The notes under the pieces: generated by a model | Databases searched by the model: none | Seen by the model: only the letters and a program-made list of their open reading frames with translations | Told to the model about the DNA's origin: nothing | Made by a program: the position numbers and the translations under genes | Assembly (NCBI GenBank): GCA_921293015.1 | Contig: OV121086.1 | Coordinates: 28,010,254 to 28,074,253, forward strand | Length of the DNA stretch: 64,000 bases | Direction: 5' to 3' | Source of the DNA: Phorcus lineatus | Lineage: Eukaryota; Mollusca; Gastropoda; Trochida; Trochidae | In this document: positions 38,301-49,444 of the stretch, piece after piece | Layout of the letters: every line of letters starts with the position of its first letter | Numbering within the stretch: the stretch's first letter is position 1

Positions 38301-39037
38301 GGAGATAGAAATAGACTTTTGTAAAAATAGATATCGTTCAAACTGTATTTTTTTAATGCAAAAATGCCTTATCGCTCTAAGGTAGCCTTCGTAAAATATT
38401 ATGGGATGTTATCAATCAAACCATAGCGATGCAATAGACTATCAATTCAATTTAGATATCTATACAATTCTAAAACCTTCCGAAATCTGTTTCCATTGCT
38501 AGCTAACGAAAAATTAAGAGGGACAGTAGCAGTTTTTTTTGGACAAATTTCTTTTCTCAAATTATCCCGAATAATTATGAGTTATGCCAAATGTATTACC
38601 TTTGGAGGGTCATTCACCTCATTAATCAACCCGATCAGTAGAGATATTGTTAATAATCAATTTTCTAGTAAAAACCACATTTTTGTGAGAACCCGTTTGT
38701 ATCGTTTGAGGGAGGGAAGCGGATTCTCATATCTTAACTGAGGATGGCAAGTTCGTCTTCAAACTGTTAATTCAATTTATTTGTTTTAATTCCAAAACCT
38801 TGTCTTAATTTATTTTTGCTACCGTGAGATGACTTTATGTAACTAAAAGAAACGCTATTTTCCCTGTAACTTGATTCTCACCTCTTGGTTAGTATTAAGA
38901 TATATCCCTTGACTGCAGAGGACATCGTTCAATGACTGAGGGTAAACTTTTTCACAGAACGATTCGGAAATTCTTGCCTTCAGAACGTGATAGAATTTAT
39001 GCTCGCCAATTAGTGGTGGTGTACCTCTTCCCGCCAT
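32133..39037 (-). CDS. Gene B: paralogous CARD - linker - atypical SH2 adaptor (7 coding exons)
   Basis: Minus-strand exons 39037-38882, 37200-37044, 36395-35755, 35131-34865, 33872-33759, 33123-33038 and 32328-32133 (1617 nt, 538 aa). Six of seven exons equal gene A in length; exon 4 is 9 nt longer. All frames stay open and every intron phase is conserved, so the copy looks functional. The CARD starts MAGRGTPPLI and continues ANVFLLDCLAQKQNW. The SH2 contains YHPGIS, DGTYLIWYH and FTLKELVDHH, with Trp461 at the FLVR arginine position. The linker keeps GYDTL, GYNTV and the YARLYYEEFYDDA cluster but has lost YLDM and several YD sites. The exon 3 donor is gtttgt, weaker than in A. Function is inferred as for A, probably with a reduced docking repertoire. 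Confidence 0.82.
33038..33123 (-). CDS. Gene B exon 6: SH2 core, DGTYLIW
   Basis: 86 nt, acceptor gtgaaag, donor gtaagt, exit phase 2. Trp replaces the FLVR arginine as in A and C; the following residues are YHKG rather than YFKG. Confidence 0.85.
33759..33872 (-). CDS. Gene B exon 5: SH2 entry
   Basis: 38 codons, identical in length to A, donor gtgtgc. Ends MPGYHPGISKDE, the start of the SH2 domain. Confidence 0.78.
34865..35131 (-). CDS. Gene B exon 4: basic linker
   Basis: 89 codons, phase 0, acceptor cttattttag, strong donor gtatgt. Shares FGLNFKDNF and SKYEYSGRLH with A and ends QTVKNTK. Confidence 0.75.
35541..35615 (-). pseudogene. Partial duplicate of gene B exon 3 3' end
   Basis: Minus-strand codons for YARLYDEETYDN and ITPQICLK repeat the end of exon 3 (35757-35840) inside the following intron, as part of a tandem duplication of roughly 220 bp (35395-35615 against 35616-35840). 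A donor-like gttagt is present, but no acceptor precedes it, so it is probably not spliced in. Confidence 0.65.
35755..36395 (-). CDS. Gene B exon 3: tyrosine-bearing linker
   Basis: 641 nt, the same length as in A, acceptor actttgcag, donor gtttgt. It has about 11 tyrosines against 15 in A. Conserved motifs are GYDTL, DEAPPGQVM, GYNTVKR, GYARLY and EFYDDAITP. GDYLDM of A is replaced by GDSHKI, and SWYDSVSP by SWNESLSP. Confidence 0.8.
37044..37200 (-). CDS. Gene B exon 2: second half of CARD
   Basis: 157 nt, acceptor tattccag, donor gtaata, exit phase 1. Encodes DELKAKKG through LAQTFEKEKG, including the LLDCLAQ helix. Same size and phase as gene A exon 2. Confidence 0.82.
37428..37979. mobile_element. 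hAT-like non-autonomous element in gene B intron 1
   Basis: The 552 bp element is flanked by an exact 8 bp direct repeat TATCAAAC (37420-37427 and 37980-37987), the hAT target-duplication size. Ends are an imperfect inverted repeat (TAGACCTGTG... / ...CGTTACACCACTA). The interior is rich in CGAT and atcgatg words; no transposase frame is visible. Absent from gene A. Confidence 0.7.
38882..39037 (-). CDS. Gene B exon 1: start and first half of CARD
   Basis: 52 codons, phase 0, donor gtgaga. The ATG lies in aaaattATGGCG with an in-frame TAA seven codons upstream, fixing the start for the family. It differs from A at only a few residues. Confidence 0.8.
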
Positions 39038-39663
39038 AATTTTCAGAAAGAACTTTTATACTTCATTCAAACTTCCAGATAAAAGCTAGAATCGTGTCTG
39101 CAATCAAATGAAATTAGTTTTATCGATGTTACATTGTTAAAGAAGAATCAAACAAGAGAGATTATATTTTATATATATATGTATTTGATAAGCATGTTTT
39201 ATAATGAAACATGTAGCTTTTCATCAGATACCGTTTAGTGTTTTTGATATACCATTTTTCTAATCATTTCAATATATACCTATATAGATGTTCTGTATAA
39301 TATAATATTTCAACATTGAAAAAGCTGCACACTGTTAAACAGACGTATTAGCAAGTCGAAAGCACCGTCCCTGGTCATCATCTAAACAATGCCTAGAGAA
39401 AGTGTCTTTCTATATATTTTATTCAGATATGTAATACCTTGAGTTTCGGTACTTTACCCATCTTTAACTCTCGTCCTTTTGATAACCCGAGAAAATATCA
39501 TTCGATGACATGACATCCTATTTCGTGAGATTGTATTCAATAATTTGACAACACTGCCGCGGTATGGGTCACTAGACTTACCCAGGTATATCAAATGATA
39601 TTGATATTCACAGTTTAGACATTATTAAGTACCTACATACAAGCAAGTCATAGATATCCTTAC

Positions 39664-39745
39664 CGGAACTTCCTTTTGCGCTAATCATAGTTCAGTGGAA
39701 AGTTTGTAGTGTATTTTTAGTCACAATGCAGGGATACAAGGGAGA
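39664..39745 (-). promoter_or_regulatory. Gene B putative 5' non-coding exon / conserved upstream block
   Basis: Counterpart of 24333-24420, with donor gtaagg at 39663. Conservation with gene A extends over about 39405-39770 although no reading frame is shared, as expected for 5' UTR and promoter sequence after a recent duplication. Confidence 0.38.
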
Positions 39746-39877
39746 TAATTCGGGTATGTCTGTTTGAGTGAGTGAATGAGTTCCGGATTGACGTGTGTTT
39801 GAATATAACATCCTAGTAGAGGTGTTTTCTTCGAGATGATGAATTATTATTTCAATTTTTCCAACCACTGGATTCAA

Positions 39878-40172
39878 TACCTTATCGTGGTGTGGTTGTT
39901 TGCGTGCTTAAGAGACCCTGAGAGCTATGCCAGCTGGAGCTAGCATGCTCCTGGAAGGGGCGCCCACGCTGGAAAGGTCGACGGGTAGAATCCAGACCAT
40001 ATTTGACTCCTTCTAAAACCTGCTTTCTTTCTCTCAATATGCCTTTCTTTCCCCTTAATGTTTCGATCACTTTCTCCCTGATCTGTCAACTCTCTTTTGG
40101 ATGCTTGTCATCCACGTGTTTAATAACTGAAATATTGTTGAAAGCACGTTAAACCTTAACTCACTCACTCAT
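39878..40172 (+). mobile_element. SINE-like repeat copy 2
   Basis: Same family (tatcgtggtgtggttgtttg, gagagctatgccagctggag, ggtcgacgggtag), ending gcacgttaaacc then (actc)n, the tail expected of a short retroposon. Confidence 0.75.
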
Positions 40173-40244
40173 TAGATAATCAAATTTCGTACACTGCGCT
40201 AAATCAAAAACCTATTATTACATGTACGTTCCTATCTTTCCAAC

Positions 40245-40470
40245 ACGCAATACCTCGTCGTGGTGTTTTAGAGAGCCCGAGAGCTATGCCAGCTGGAGCT
40301 TACATGCTCCTGGCAGGGGACAGGTCGACGTATAGAACCAGACAAATTTAAATCGTTCTAAACCTGCTTACTTTCTTGACTATCTTTTTTTCCGTTCCTT
40401 TCGATCCCTTTCTCTCTGATTTGTCCAATCTCTGGATTATTTTTCATACACTCACTCGCTAACTCGCTCC
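40245..40470 (+). mobile_element. SINE-like repeat copy 3
   Basis: Shortened copy (cctcgtcgtggtgtttta, gagagctatgccagctggag, ggtcgacg) immediately following copy 2, ending in cactcactcgct. Confidence 0.68.
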
Positions 40471-40559
40471 ATGATAAGATAAATGAAGTAGAAACACTAA
40501 ATCAAAATTGATGTTTATCGTTTCCCAATATAAATATGGCCTTTTTTAATTTAATGTTA

Positions 40560-42480
40560 CGGACGACGTTAAAGATCTTGTGACGTCAACCCTATATCTG
40601 TTGCTGTCAAATGCGACACCTATCCACTTTCTTTGAAAACGAAAGAGGGTGAAGACAGGGTGACCTAATTTCCCCAGATCTGTTCCTTTTCGTTGCTGAA
40701 ATACTAGGAATAATGATTAGAGATAATGAAAACATAAGGTAATTGTCATCAACGAAATTGAATATATCATTGGTCATTGGTCACAGAGTAATTCCTAGAC
40801 CTATGAGAACGCTTATGAAATTTTATGATATGTCAGGTCTCAAAATCAATATGGACAAAATCAAAGCAATTTGGATTGGGTCAATTTCTGGCAGAACAGA
40901 ACGTTATGACCTGGATTTTAAGCTTGATTGGCATACGGAAAAGTTTGATGTTATGGGAATAGGAAAAACTTTGGGTGCTAAACAATAAAAAAAAGACTGG
41001 AAAAAATAGGAGAATTCTTTTGAACTGTAAGAAGCGAAATTTAACTTTGATAAGGAAGATAAACCGTTATCTAGCATTGTTCACATTCTTTCGTCAATCC
41101 CAAACCCGCCTAAAGATTTTATTACAAACTTGAATAAAATATTTTTCAACTATAATGGAACGGTAAAAGGGACAAGATAAAACGTATACATCTAATTAAG
41201 AAATATGAAGATGGCGGTCTCAGTTTGAAGTATAAAAGATTATTGATTCATTGAAAATTTCTTGTTTAAACAGATATGTATCAAAATTAAACTGCTATCG
41301 TCTGGCTGATTTCCCTATTCGATTATTCTTCTGTGAGGATCAAATGTCAACAACAAAATAAAATTATTAACCCGTTTTGGAAAGATGCACTTGATGCTTG
41401 GCAAAGATATATTAAAGCTTATGTTGTGAATGGAAACAATGTAAATGAAAAACGTGAGCAACCGCTCTGGTTAAATCACTTTTGCCGCAACCCAGATTTG
41501 ATAATCATTGACTGGCTCAAACAAAGAATAACTTACGTGAAAGATATATGCAAAGGTAGAAACTTTCTTACATTTACGGAGCTTAAGACAAAATATTATA
41601 TTAAAGCGTACGGTACTTGACCTAAACCGGGTCATTCTCGGTATTCTCAAAAAATGGAGAGATCTCATTCAAGCATCTGATTCTTCAACAATAATCTACC
41701 TATATCCCTTGTACCGAGTTTACCAAAGCTTCCAAAGGCTCGAAGTTATTTTATGACAATCTTATTGATGCAAAATATAATTTCCCAAAAGCATGGTCCA
41801 CATGGGAATGCGAACTAAATGATCATATCAATTAGAAGACCATATTTCGAAGAAAAAGACAAACTACCAAAGTTACAAAACTTTTGGAATTCCAATACAA
41901 ATTTATTCACAGAGCTGTATATACTAAACGATAGTTATTAAAAATGAATTTAGTTGATAGTGATGTATGTTCTTAATGTGGTTTGAGCGAGAGTATTTAT
42001 CCTGTATACATTGAATGTTCAAGTGTTAGAATTTTCTGGAACGAATTCACCGATTTTATCAATAAGTTTTTAATAGAACATCCGAACTCAATGTATGTAT
42101 TATTCTGTGCGAACGATAACCATTTGTTGAATCATATCATACTAGCAAAGCGCCATATTTTTGTTATGAATAGGTGTGAAACCAAGTTTCAAAATATATA
42201 AAGACATTTAAAAGAATGTTCTTGACATTGAGAGGGTTATTGCAAGAAGAAACTTCAAAATGAATTGTTTTGTGAGAAAATTGAACATTTTTTAGAATGC
42301 CTTCAAATAAATCTCGAATTTTACTTGTGTAATACTTTTGTTGATCTCTTTATACTTCTCCCAAATTTTTGTGTTTTGAAGTGCATGTTATTATACTGTC
42401 ATGCCATGATATTTTGTTATTGTACCAAGAGTTACTGATTGTAACCAGTTCAAGTGAATAAAAAAAACAACCCAAAAAAC
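40560..42480 (+). mobile_element. Degenerate L1/Tx1-like LINE
   Basis: Readable remnants: RQGDLISPDLFLFVAEILG (40660-40715, with TGA in place of the preceding Cys codon), FYDMSGLKINMDKIKAIWIG (about 40820-40880), LDWHTEKFDVMGI, then NPFWKDALDAWQRY at 41360-41410 and CSSVRIFWNEF near 42015. Order and spacing fit an L1/Tx1-type ORF2 with the FADD box deleted. It ends in an A-rich tail near 42455-42480. Many stops and frame changes; inactive. Confidence 0.8.
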
Positions 42481-44449
42481 TACATCTGTTAGTTATACTG
42501 TGTATCATTTTAGTGTCATTAAACTTTGTGAATTTAGTTGTGGGATCGTTCTTAAGATATCATCATTTATATGTAAAACTTTAAATCAATTTTTCATCCG
42601 AAGTACTGTTGATTTTTTAAAACCCCAGAACCTAGTAAAAAAACAGAGAACTCATAGCAGAGATAAAAAGAGATAAAAATACGGTTTCAGAATCAAAATC
42701 GTACACTTATCTCCCGATAATGTACTGCTACGAGTTCTCCGTCTATCTTAGAGCACAGTTAGATGTTTGAGTCATGAAATACATATACATGTCTTTGAAA
42801 ATATAAAATTTAAATATATATAATATATTTTAAATAATTTGTCAACAAATTTGGGAAATATTCTCTCGAACACATTAAACAAAAACGTTAACATTGCTAA
42901 TTTTCTTGTGCAAATGTTATGGTCGTTAACGTTATTATCGGCACTGTGAGCGCTGATTTCTTGGTTTGTCCGCTATGCAGGGGGCGTACATTTTATACGA
43001 AACGTATACATTAATCGTGCATTAGCATAATCTTTGTGATTAACTTACGAAATTGAATTAAAAAGCACGTTGTAATGAAGGAATATTGAGAAGTTAAAAA
43101 GTTATATGCTAATGCGCATTAAGTCTATATTGAATGAAAAAAATGTCAGGTAACTGAAGCAACAACGTTGTTCTCAAACGGTTTCCACAAAGAGTCTTAC
43201 AACGTCGTATTGGACATCGCTCTGTCCCAGAGAGACGACCCTAAATGTCTAATATTCAACAGTCTCAATTCTAAAAAAAAACTCTCCAAAAAGGTTAATA
43301 TTTTCATATCACTTATGTTATCATTAAATGTCGCTCTTTCCATTTTGATTGTGAAACTCATTAATAGCATTATCTTTGAATAATTCAAACTTTGGCAAAT
43401 GTTTAAGATGGCATTCTTTCAAAAAAGGTCGTGATATAAATGACATCAACTTCAAAGGGACGTTTAACCAAGACTGACCTCACCTGATTTTCTTATATAC
43501 TGTTATTCTTCATTTACGACGATGGATCCTAATCTCCAGAGGATGAATGGGAGGGGCCCCCGAGGTATCAGTTTAATAAGAGTGTTCTTGATTATTGTCC
43601 AGACAAATAAGACAGCCATGATGCATTGTTGTTGTGGTGGTTTTTATACAACTCTGTGAACCAGTTTGTTTCATGGTACTCCACGTGACAATAATACTTT
43701 AATGAGTTTTGACAAAAGCATTTCACTGTGCTCTAATGATTGTTATATTCAAATTATAAAGTTTTCCTAGCAATAGGAACGTATACTTATTTCACGTTTT
43801 CTACAGATCCTCTTGCATTACTCTTTTCATTACTTAATATCATCTTTTATATTTTTTTCATATATGTGGTTCCAACTGAACTTATTCAGACAATTCTGTC
43901 GTTCTTTCCAAACTACAGTGTCTAAAGGTCCATCCTTCATGTACATGAGTTTTGATACGATGTAAACACTAATTCATGGAAAGCATCATCAGCCATAAGT
44001 GAGGTTAATTTTTTATAGGTATGCTTGTGCTCATACATGTATCACCTTTTTCTTGCGACCATTGCATTAAGCTCGATTTCAATCTTTCTTGATTGGAAAG
44101 TGGATATTTATTTGGCACTTTTTTAATGTACATGCTAAAAGCGCTTCCTACTTCATAACCTGTAAGAAAGAGTACTTAGCGGTAAGAGTTACCGTTTAGG
44201 TCCGTACATCCCTACATTTCAGGTACTTATGTGACAGCTGTGTGGCCTGAGAGCAACGTTGATGTGGTGCCTTACCAAAAGACACACAAGAGCATCGGAC
44301 CGAGGTCACAATTGGCGTCTACATCGAGCTAAACTAAAGAAACACCATGACGCTTGTGAAGTCATGAAACAATTGACGTTATTACACTTGCCAGCCAACC
44401 GACTCATCGTGGCTCAACCGAAATATGCGTGAGACATCCTTTAACGCAT
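42481..44449. other. No gene recognised
   Basis: AT-rich sequence between the LINE and the 23 bp repeats. The two overlapping short frames at 43168-43388 show no known motif. Confidence 0.55.
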
Positions 44450-44760
44450 AGTGAAATGGTGAATGAACTGATGACGAAAAAGAAAGGAACTGATGACGAA
44501 AAAGGGAATGAATTGATGACGAAAACATGAATGAACTGACGATGAAATAGTTAATGAACTGATGAAAAATTAGCGAATGAACTGATGACGAAATAGTGAA
44601 TATTTCGCCCTCGCTCATCAATACTCAGTTTTGAATTTAAAGTCGTATTTAAACGCAAAGTCTGCGATACATTTATGACGAAATAGTCAATGAACTGATG
44701 ACGAAATAGTCAATGAACTGATGACGAAATAGTCAATGAACTGATGACAAATCAGTTGTC
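44450..44760. repeat. About 23 bp tandem repeats in two blocks
   Basis: Units gaactgatgacgaaatagt..aat occur at 44450-44605 and 44671-44755, split by unique sequence with similarity to 24815-24860. Non-coding. Confidence 0.88.
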
Positions 44761-45284
44761 AGTAACTTGCCCTCTCATAAAATTGTCAACTTCTTGTTGC
44801 TAAATATTAAATATTTTTTATTAATGTAAATTGTTACTGTTTTAGCACGATGCATCGTTGTTTGTTTTGTTGTTATTTTTTTGGTTAAAGAAGTAACACT
44901 GCTCGTATATTAGAAAAGAGGAAACATTTTCGTAAAATAATGTAGTTTATTCATAATTTTTCCTTAATTCATTTCATGACAAAAGTTGACCATGTATAAC
45001 AGCACATGGTGTAAATACTTTGAAAACCACATTTCTGGAGTCAGATATTTACCATTCGAAGGACTCAGATATACATACCAAATAACTTCATTCATAGCTT
45101 TCACTAAATTGGAGAGTAACAATACACAAAAAACAATCATATGTATCGCCATGCTTTAAAAACCTTTTCAACAAAAATATTATATATAATTAGTTTGCTG
45201 TTTGTGCATCTTTATCATTGTGTCTCATATGATTCCTAGTTGACAAAATTCGTATTTTTATATATATATATTGACCGGTTAATT

Positions 45285-45291
<7 letters not shown>

Positions 45292-45348
<57 letters not shown>
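45292..45348. repeat. (TA)n tract
   Basis: About 28 TA units at the point where homology to the 24.9-25.3 kb block ends, i.e. near the position that holds Penelope elements in the other duplicate. Confidence 0.93.
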
Positions 45349-45352
<4 letters not shown>

Positions 45353-46064
45353 GAAATAATATATTAATCAGATATGCATTTGTTAAAATATGATTGGTAG
45401 CATATAACAGAAACTCGCCAAACTAAAATACTATCGGAAAATTGAGCAATACTTTTGTCAATAAGACCAAACAAAACAAGATGTACAAAACACGTATAAA
45501 AATAGAAAATTTATAGACACTCAATTGATTATCACCTGAGCATAAAGGACGATCTTAGCTTCAAGCAAAAAGGTATACTGGCATGACAATTTATTGATCA
45601 CAATTTTAGTTACAGTTATCATCTTAACACTGCATATATAATCTTTCAATAATCTTTCAAAATTTCTTTTATGTTCATCATCCCATCACAACATACATAA
45701 TTCATATTCACTGGCATAACGCATTTACCAAAGCTTTGTTTACTGATTATCATAATAAATCATGACAAATATTCAATATACTCTTGCATAAGAACTTATT
45801 AATCATTATTGTATAAACTGTTTTTCAGTAACAGTCTATACATATTTAATATTCACTAAAACATATTTCTAATTTACAATTTGCTGACTGAGTATCATCC
45901 CTCAATATACAGGCATTTCATATTCTATTGGACGTAACACTGTTAGATTGTCACAACAGATTGATCCAACTGACTTCCAATACATATATTCATTAAGGGA
46001 AATTTTAATATGAAGAAAATGTGCTACTACCCCTTTAACATCATCAACTGAACATTAATATTAT

Positions 46065-46380
46065 CATCCTGCTAAATCAGCGTATTTGAATCCGCCGAGC
46101 TCCTTCCAAATACCCTGATCTATATCGGACCAAATGCCTCGTACAGCTGGCGGATTGATATTTGTGCATATTTTCACCTGTTATTGGATGTGATTAAATG
46201 TCGATAAACAAGGAGCTTGAAGCTCAACTAACTTTTTCATCCACATCGTGTCGCTGTTGATGGATGCGAGTCGTCTCATTGGCTGGTTACATAGCTAGGG
46301 ATACGAGTTTTTTTGCCTGAAGGAGATCAGGGTATTTGTAACGAGCTCAGCGGATTCAAATACGCTGATGTAGCAGGATG
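46065..46380. mobile_element. Foldback MITE family 2, copy 1
   Basis: Ends catcctgctaaatcagcg / cgctgatgtagcaggatg, with an inner inverted pair ataccctgatc / gatcagggtat. Arms pair over about 40 bp with short gaps. No coding. Confidence 0.78.
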
Positions 46381-46384
46381 GAAC

Positions 46385-47220
46385 ATTATATTCCAATCAA
46401 TATTTAGTGGGTTATCACTCAACTCTTCTCAAATGATGTTTCACCTTACTATATAACGTTGACATGCATGTAAAATATCATTCATGGTTGGTTTGTCTTT
46501 GTCGTCCTGGAGTTGCAGTCAAACGTGACACATTGTTACTTTTTTCATCACACATATCTTGCATACCCTCCATAAAGAGATACCTCAAGCTATATCTTCC
46601 CATATAAGCACTGCATTAATTTCATTGGATCGCCCATTTTGAAAGAAAATTTGTTGTTACAAAAAACACAAGGATTTCTAACGCCGTTACTAAGTTTCTG
46701 CACTTTGCATATTCCATTCGTAATTATTATCGAAACAGTGATGTAAATACGCTCATCTTTTAGCAACATCATTACGATTTTCAGGATAATCACAGGGACT
46801 TCTTTATTCTAAATAGTCAGACGTCAAGTTGTCATACGCGGGTTCTTGATTGAAGATTGAATCTGATTTGATGCAAGTTGGTTGTGGAATCAACGACATC
46901 ATTTTTTTTTCATTGGCGAACCTACGGGAAGACAACAGTAACACTTTGCATTTTGAGTCTTCTTGACAGAAGCGGTCACGTAATATTGCGAATATCATAG
47001 GCCTCGGTGACGACAAGAATGCTCTGTATGTGTGAAGCTTTTCATTGGCTGAAGTGATGATAAGTTTGTATTGTATTTTTTTTGCCGCTGGTAGAATATA
47101 CCGAAATTCGGGATAAGCATAGAACACAGGCTGGTGTGTGATTTTCTTACTCGAAGTACCTCCATGGGGAGGGAATGTCACAACTTGGAACCTCATATAT
47201 ATCAATCTTGAGATATGTAT
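46385..47220. repeat. Duplicated block next to gene D
   Basis: Counterpart of 27980-28610. Frames present here are not conserved between copies, so it is taken as non-coding. Confidence 0.72.
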
Positions 47221-47452
47221 ATTGCACAGACGAAGAAACTAGTCTTGCCGACATTTGGATACGACATCGCGAATACAACCGATCAACCTTTAGTCGTACA
47301 ATAAATTCTTTTAGTTGCTTACGTGGTAAGATAGATATTACTCTTCTGTGGGGTGAAAATGTTAAACGAAATGCATCCTTGACATATATATTGATGAATG
47401 TCCTTTTAAAAAAAAAAATATGTGGTAGTAAACATGATTCAATGACAACTTG

Positions 47453-49253
47453 TTACAATCGTGTATATACAACTTTGTCACTAATCTCACTATTATCGAT
47501 AGAATGTGGGTCACATGGAGATTCACAGCTGATTGGCAACTCTTGATTCAGGCTTGACGCTTGTGGAATGTACGAGATACTCCTGGAGATTGCTTCATCG
47601 CTGTAATAAGCATCCATTAGTTTCCCTGAAAGTTTAGGACTTCCTGTTAGTTCATGATGTAATATCTTCATTTTTTAACGGTAAAACTGTAAAATGTAAT
47701 TTTGAATTTTAATATCATTGAATTTATGTATTGTTGACATCACTTGCGAGATAATTTTGCTGGTCCTTACATAATTTACATCAATCTTTGTATAGAATAC
47801 AGTTCCTTTTCCCTTATTCGCTACTCTAAAGTTGTTACCAATCAATCAAATGTTCCAAATTGATAGTGAAAATACAAATATGTTTCAAACAAGCGAAATA
47901 AGAAATTCATGCATTTGGTTTTGTTGTATTACTTCTGTTTAGTTTTTCAAATCAGTCATCCCTGAAAACCTATAATTATCTTTTCCACAATTGTAACAAA
48001 CAATTAATGGTTTTACAAAAAGAACCAATGTGCTTGGAACAAAGAAATTTGGATTTGCATACTTTTTTCAATTTCAAAATTTACAGCAAGGAAGTCGAGC
48101 CCACTGCCAGGTTTCCTGAGCGCCATGATGAGATACTTAAACCAATTCTTCTTGTTGGCCAGACAGTCGAGAAGAAACGCACAGGCTTTCCATCTTCCAC
48201 TGGACGATTCTACTGCTTTGAGCTTGTCCTGAAATGATACATAGTTTGGAAGAACATGTCCAAATTTGATAAACAACTTCGAAAAGAATGCCCCTCAATG
48301 AAATTTAATTTGGCAGAGCTTGTCCTAATATGACATACAACTTCGAATAGTTTATCCTAGAATGAAATATAATTTTGTAGAGCTTGTCCATGAATGATTA
48401 CAACTTGCCATAGCGACTCCTAAAATGCTATACAATATTGTGAACTTTCCCTTGAATGATAAACAATTTTGTTGATCTAACCCAAGCTTGTCCTTAAACG
48501 TTAAATAGATGGGCAGAGCTTGTCCTAGAATGATGTTCAACTTGACAGAGTTTGCCCTAGAAGGACATACAATTGTGCAGATACATATTAAGTATTAGTT
48601 ACTCTCTCATAAGAAGGTATAACACATAACACTTGTGTTTTTACTTATAAGAAGATTTTGCAGTTTGATAACCACACGTAGTTGGTGTATAGTCGTCTAA
48701 GGTCTTAAGCATCTCATACGATGTCCAAAAACTGATTGGTCAGATCTATGTACGCGATAGATTTCTGATTAAGCTGTTGGTTCGCAAACAAGATTACGTG
48801 ATCCCATATTCAATATCCAAATATAAATAATGTTCACTTTAAGGTTAAAAGGAGGACCATGTATATTTAGTATATCAATAGACAGGTGGGTTTTCTCACC
48901 TGTTCTTCTTCAGTCAGCAGTACCCGTCTATATTTGAGCAGTGTGTTCAGGTGTATTGGGTCCACACAGCGACAAAACTCTTCCGCAATGTTCTGCTTGA
49001 GAACATCATAAAACGGCTGACCGCCAATGAAGATATGGGTCTCAGGTGATATCGCCATGTTGGTTAATTCATGTTGTAAAAGCAACCATTGGGCATGGGC
49101 AAATCCGTCAGCTAGAAAGTCGAGTTTACTGATAGGATCCCTGAGCGCTTTGATGAAATGCTTGAACCATTTCTTATTGTTGGCCAGGCCGTCGAGGAGA
49201 AACTCACAGGCTTTCCATCTTCCACAGTACACCTCTACGGCTTTGAGATTGTC
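47453..49253 (-). CDS. Gene D: CARD-only (or tandem-CARD) protein without SH2
   Basis: Minus-strand exons 49253-48900 (354 nt), 48228-48063 (166 nt) and 47625-47453 (173 nt, TAA at 47455) keep frame with phases 0 then 1, the same as genes A and B. The first exon begins DNLKAVEV, encoding the second half of one CARD (ACEFLLDGLANNKKW), then MAISPETHIF and GGQPFYDVLK open a second CARD, finished by exon 2 (ACAFLLDCLANKKNW). The last exon gives a short tail with DAYYSDEAIS and SISYIPQ and stops. Two readings are possible. Starting at Met 49058 (aacATGGCG, which aligns with the A/B start) gives a 165-residue CARD-only protein. Alternatively it is a tandem CARD whose first exon, seen at 53.1 kb, is now dead. 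Dominant-negative or competing function is inference. Confidence 0.65.
48229..48600. repeat. About 32 bp degenerate tandem repeat derived from a CARD-exon acceptor
   Basis: Roughly ten units of the type agcttgtcctagaatgatat..caacttggcag follow the acceptor of gene D exon 2. On the minus strand each unit resembles attctag followed by GACAAGCTC, i.e. the end of the intron plus the first exon bases. Related arrays are at 49254-49415 and 50935-51060. Confidence 0.75.
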
Positions 49254-49415
49254 CTAGAATGATATATGGATAGACAAATATTGTCCTAAAAAGATTATAT
49301 ACATCTTGGCAGACATTTTCCTAAATTGATCTACAAATTGGCAGAATTGTCATAAAATGATAAACAACCTGGTAGACCTTGTCCTTTAATGTTATACAAC
49401 TTGGCAGTGTCTGTC
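49254..49415. repeat. Second acceptor-like tandem array
   Basis: About five degenerate 32 bp units (ttgtcctaaaatgat...ttggcag) immediately 5' of gene D's 354 nt exon on the minus strand, same family as 48229-48600. Confidence 0.7.
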
Positions 49416-49444
49416 ATTATAAGTTACCATGTGTCAGCGAAGTT

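Noticed and set aside
43983-44010. Minus-strand CTGATGA
   Set aside because: No GAAA at a workable distance.
44450-44760. Repeated CTGATGACGAAA, which contains both hammerhead core strings
   Set aside because: The two core strings are separated by a single C, leaving no stem II, and there are no stem I or III partners; it is only a tandem repeat.
48229-48600. CRISPR-like regular array
   Set aside because: Units are degenerate with no distinct spacers, in a spliced eukaryotic context.
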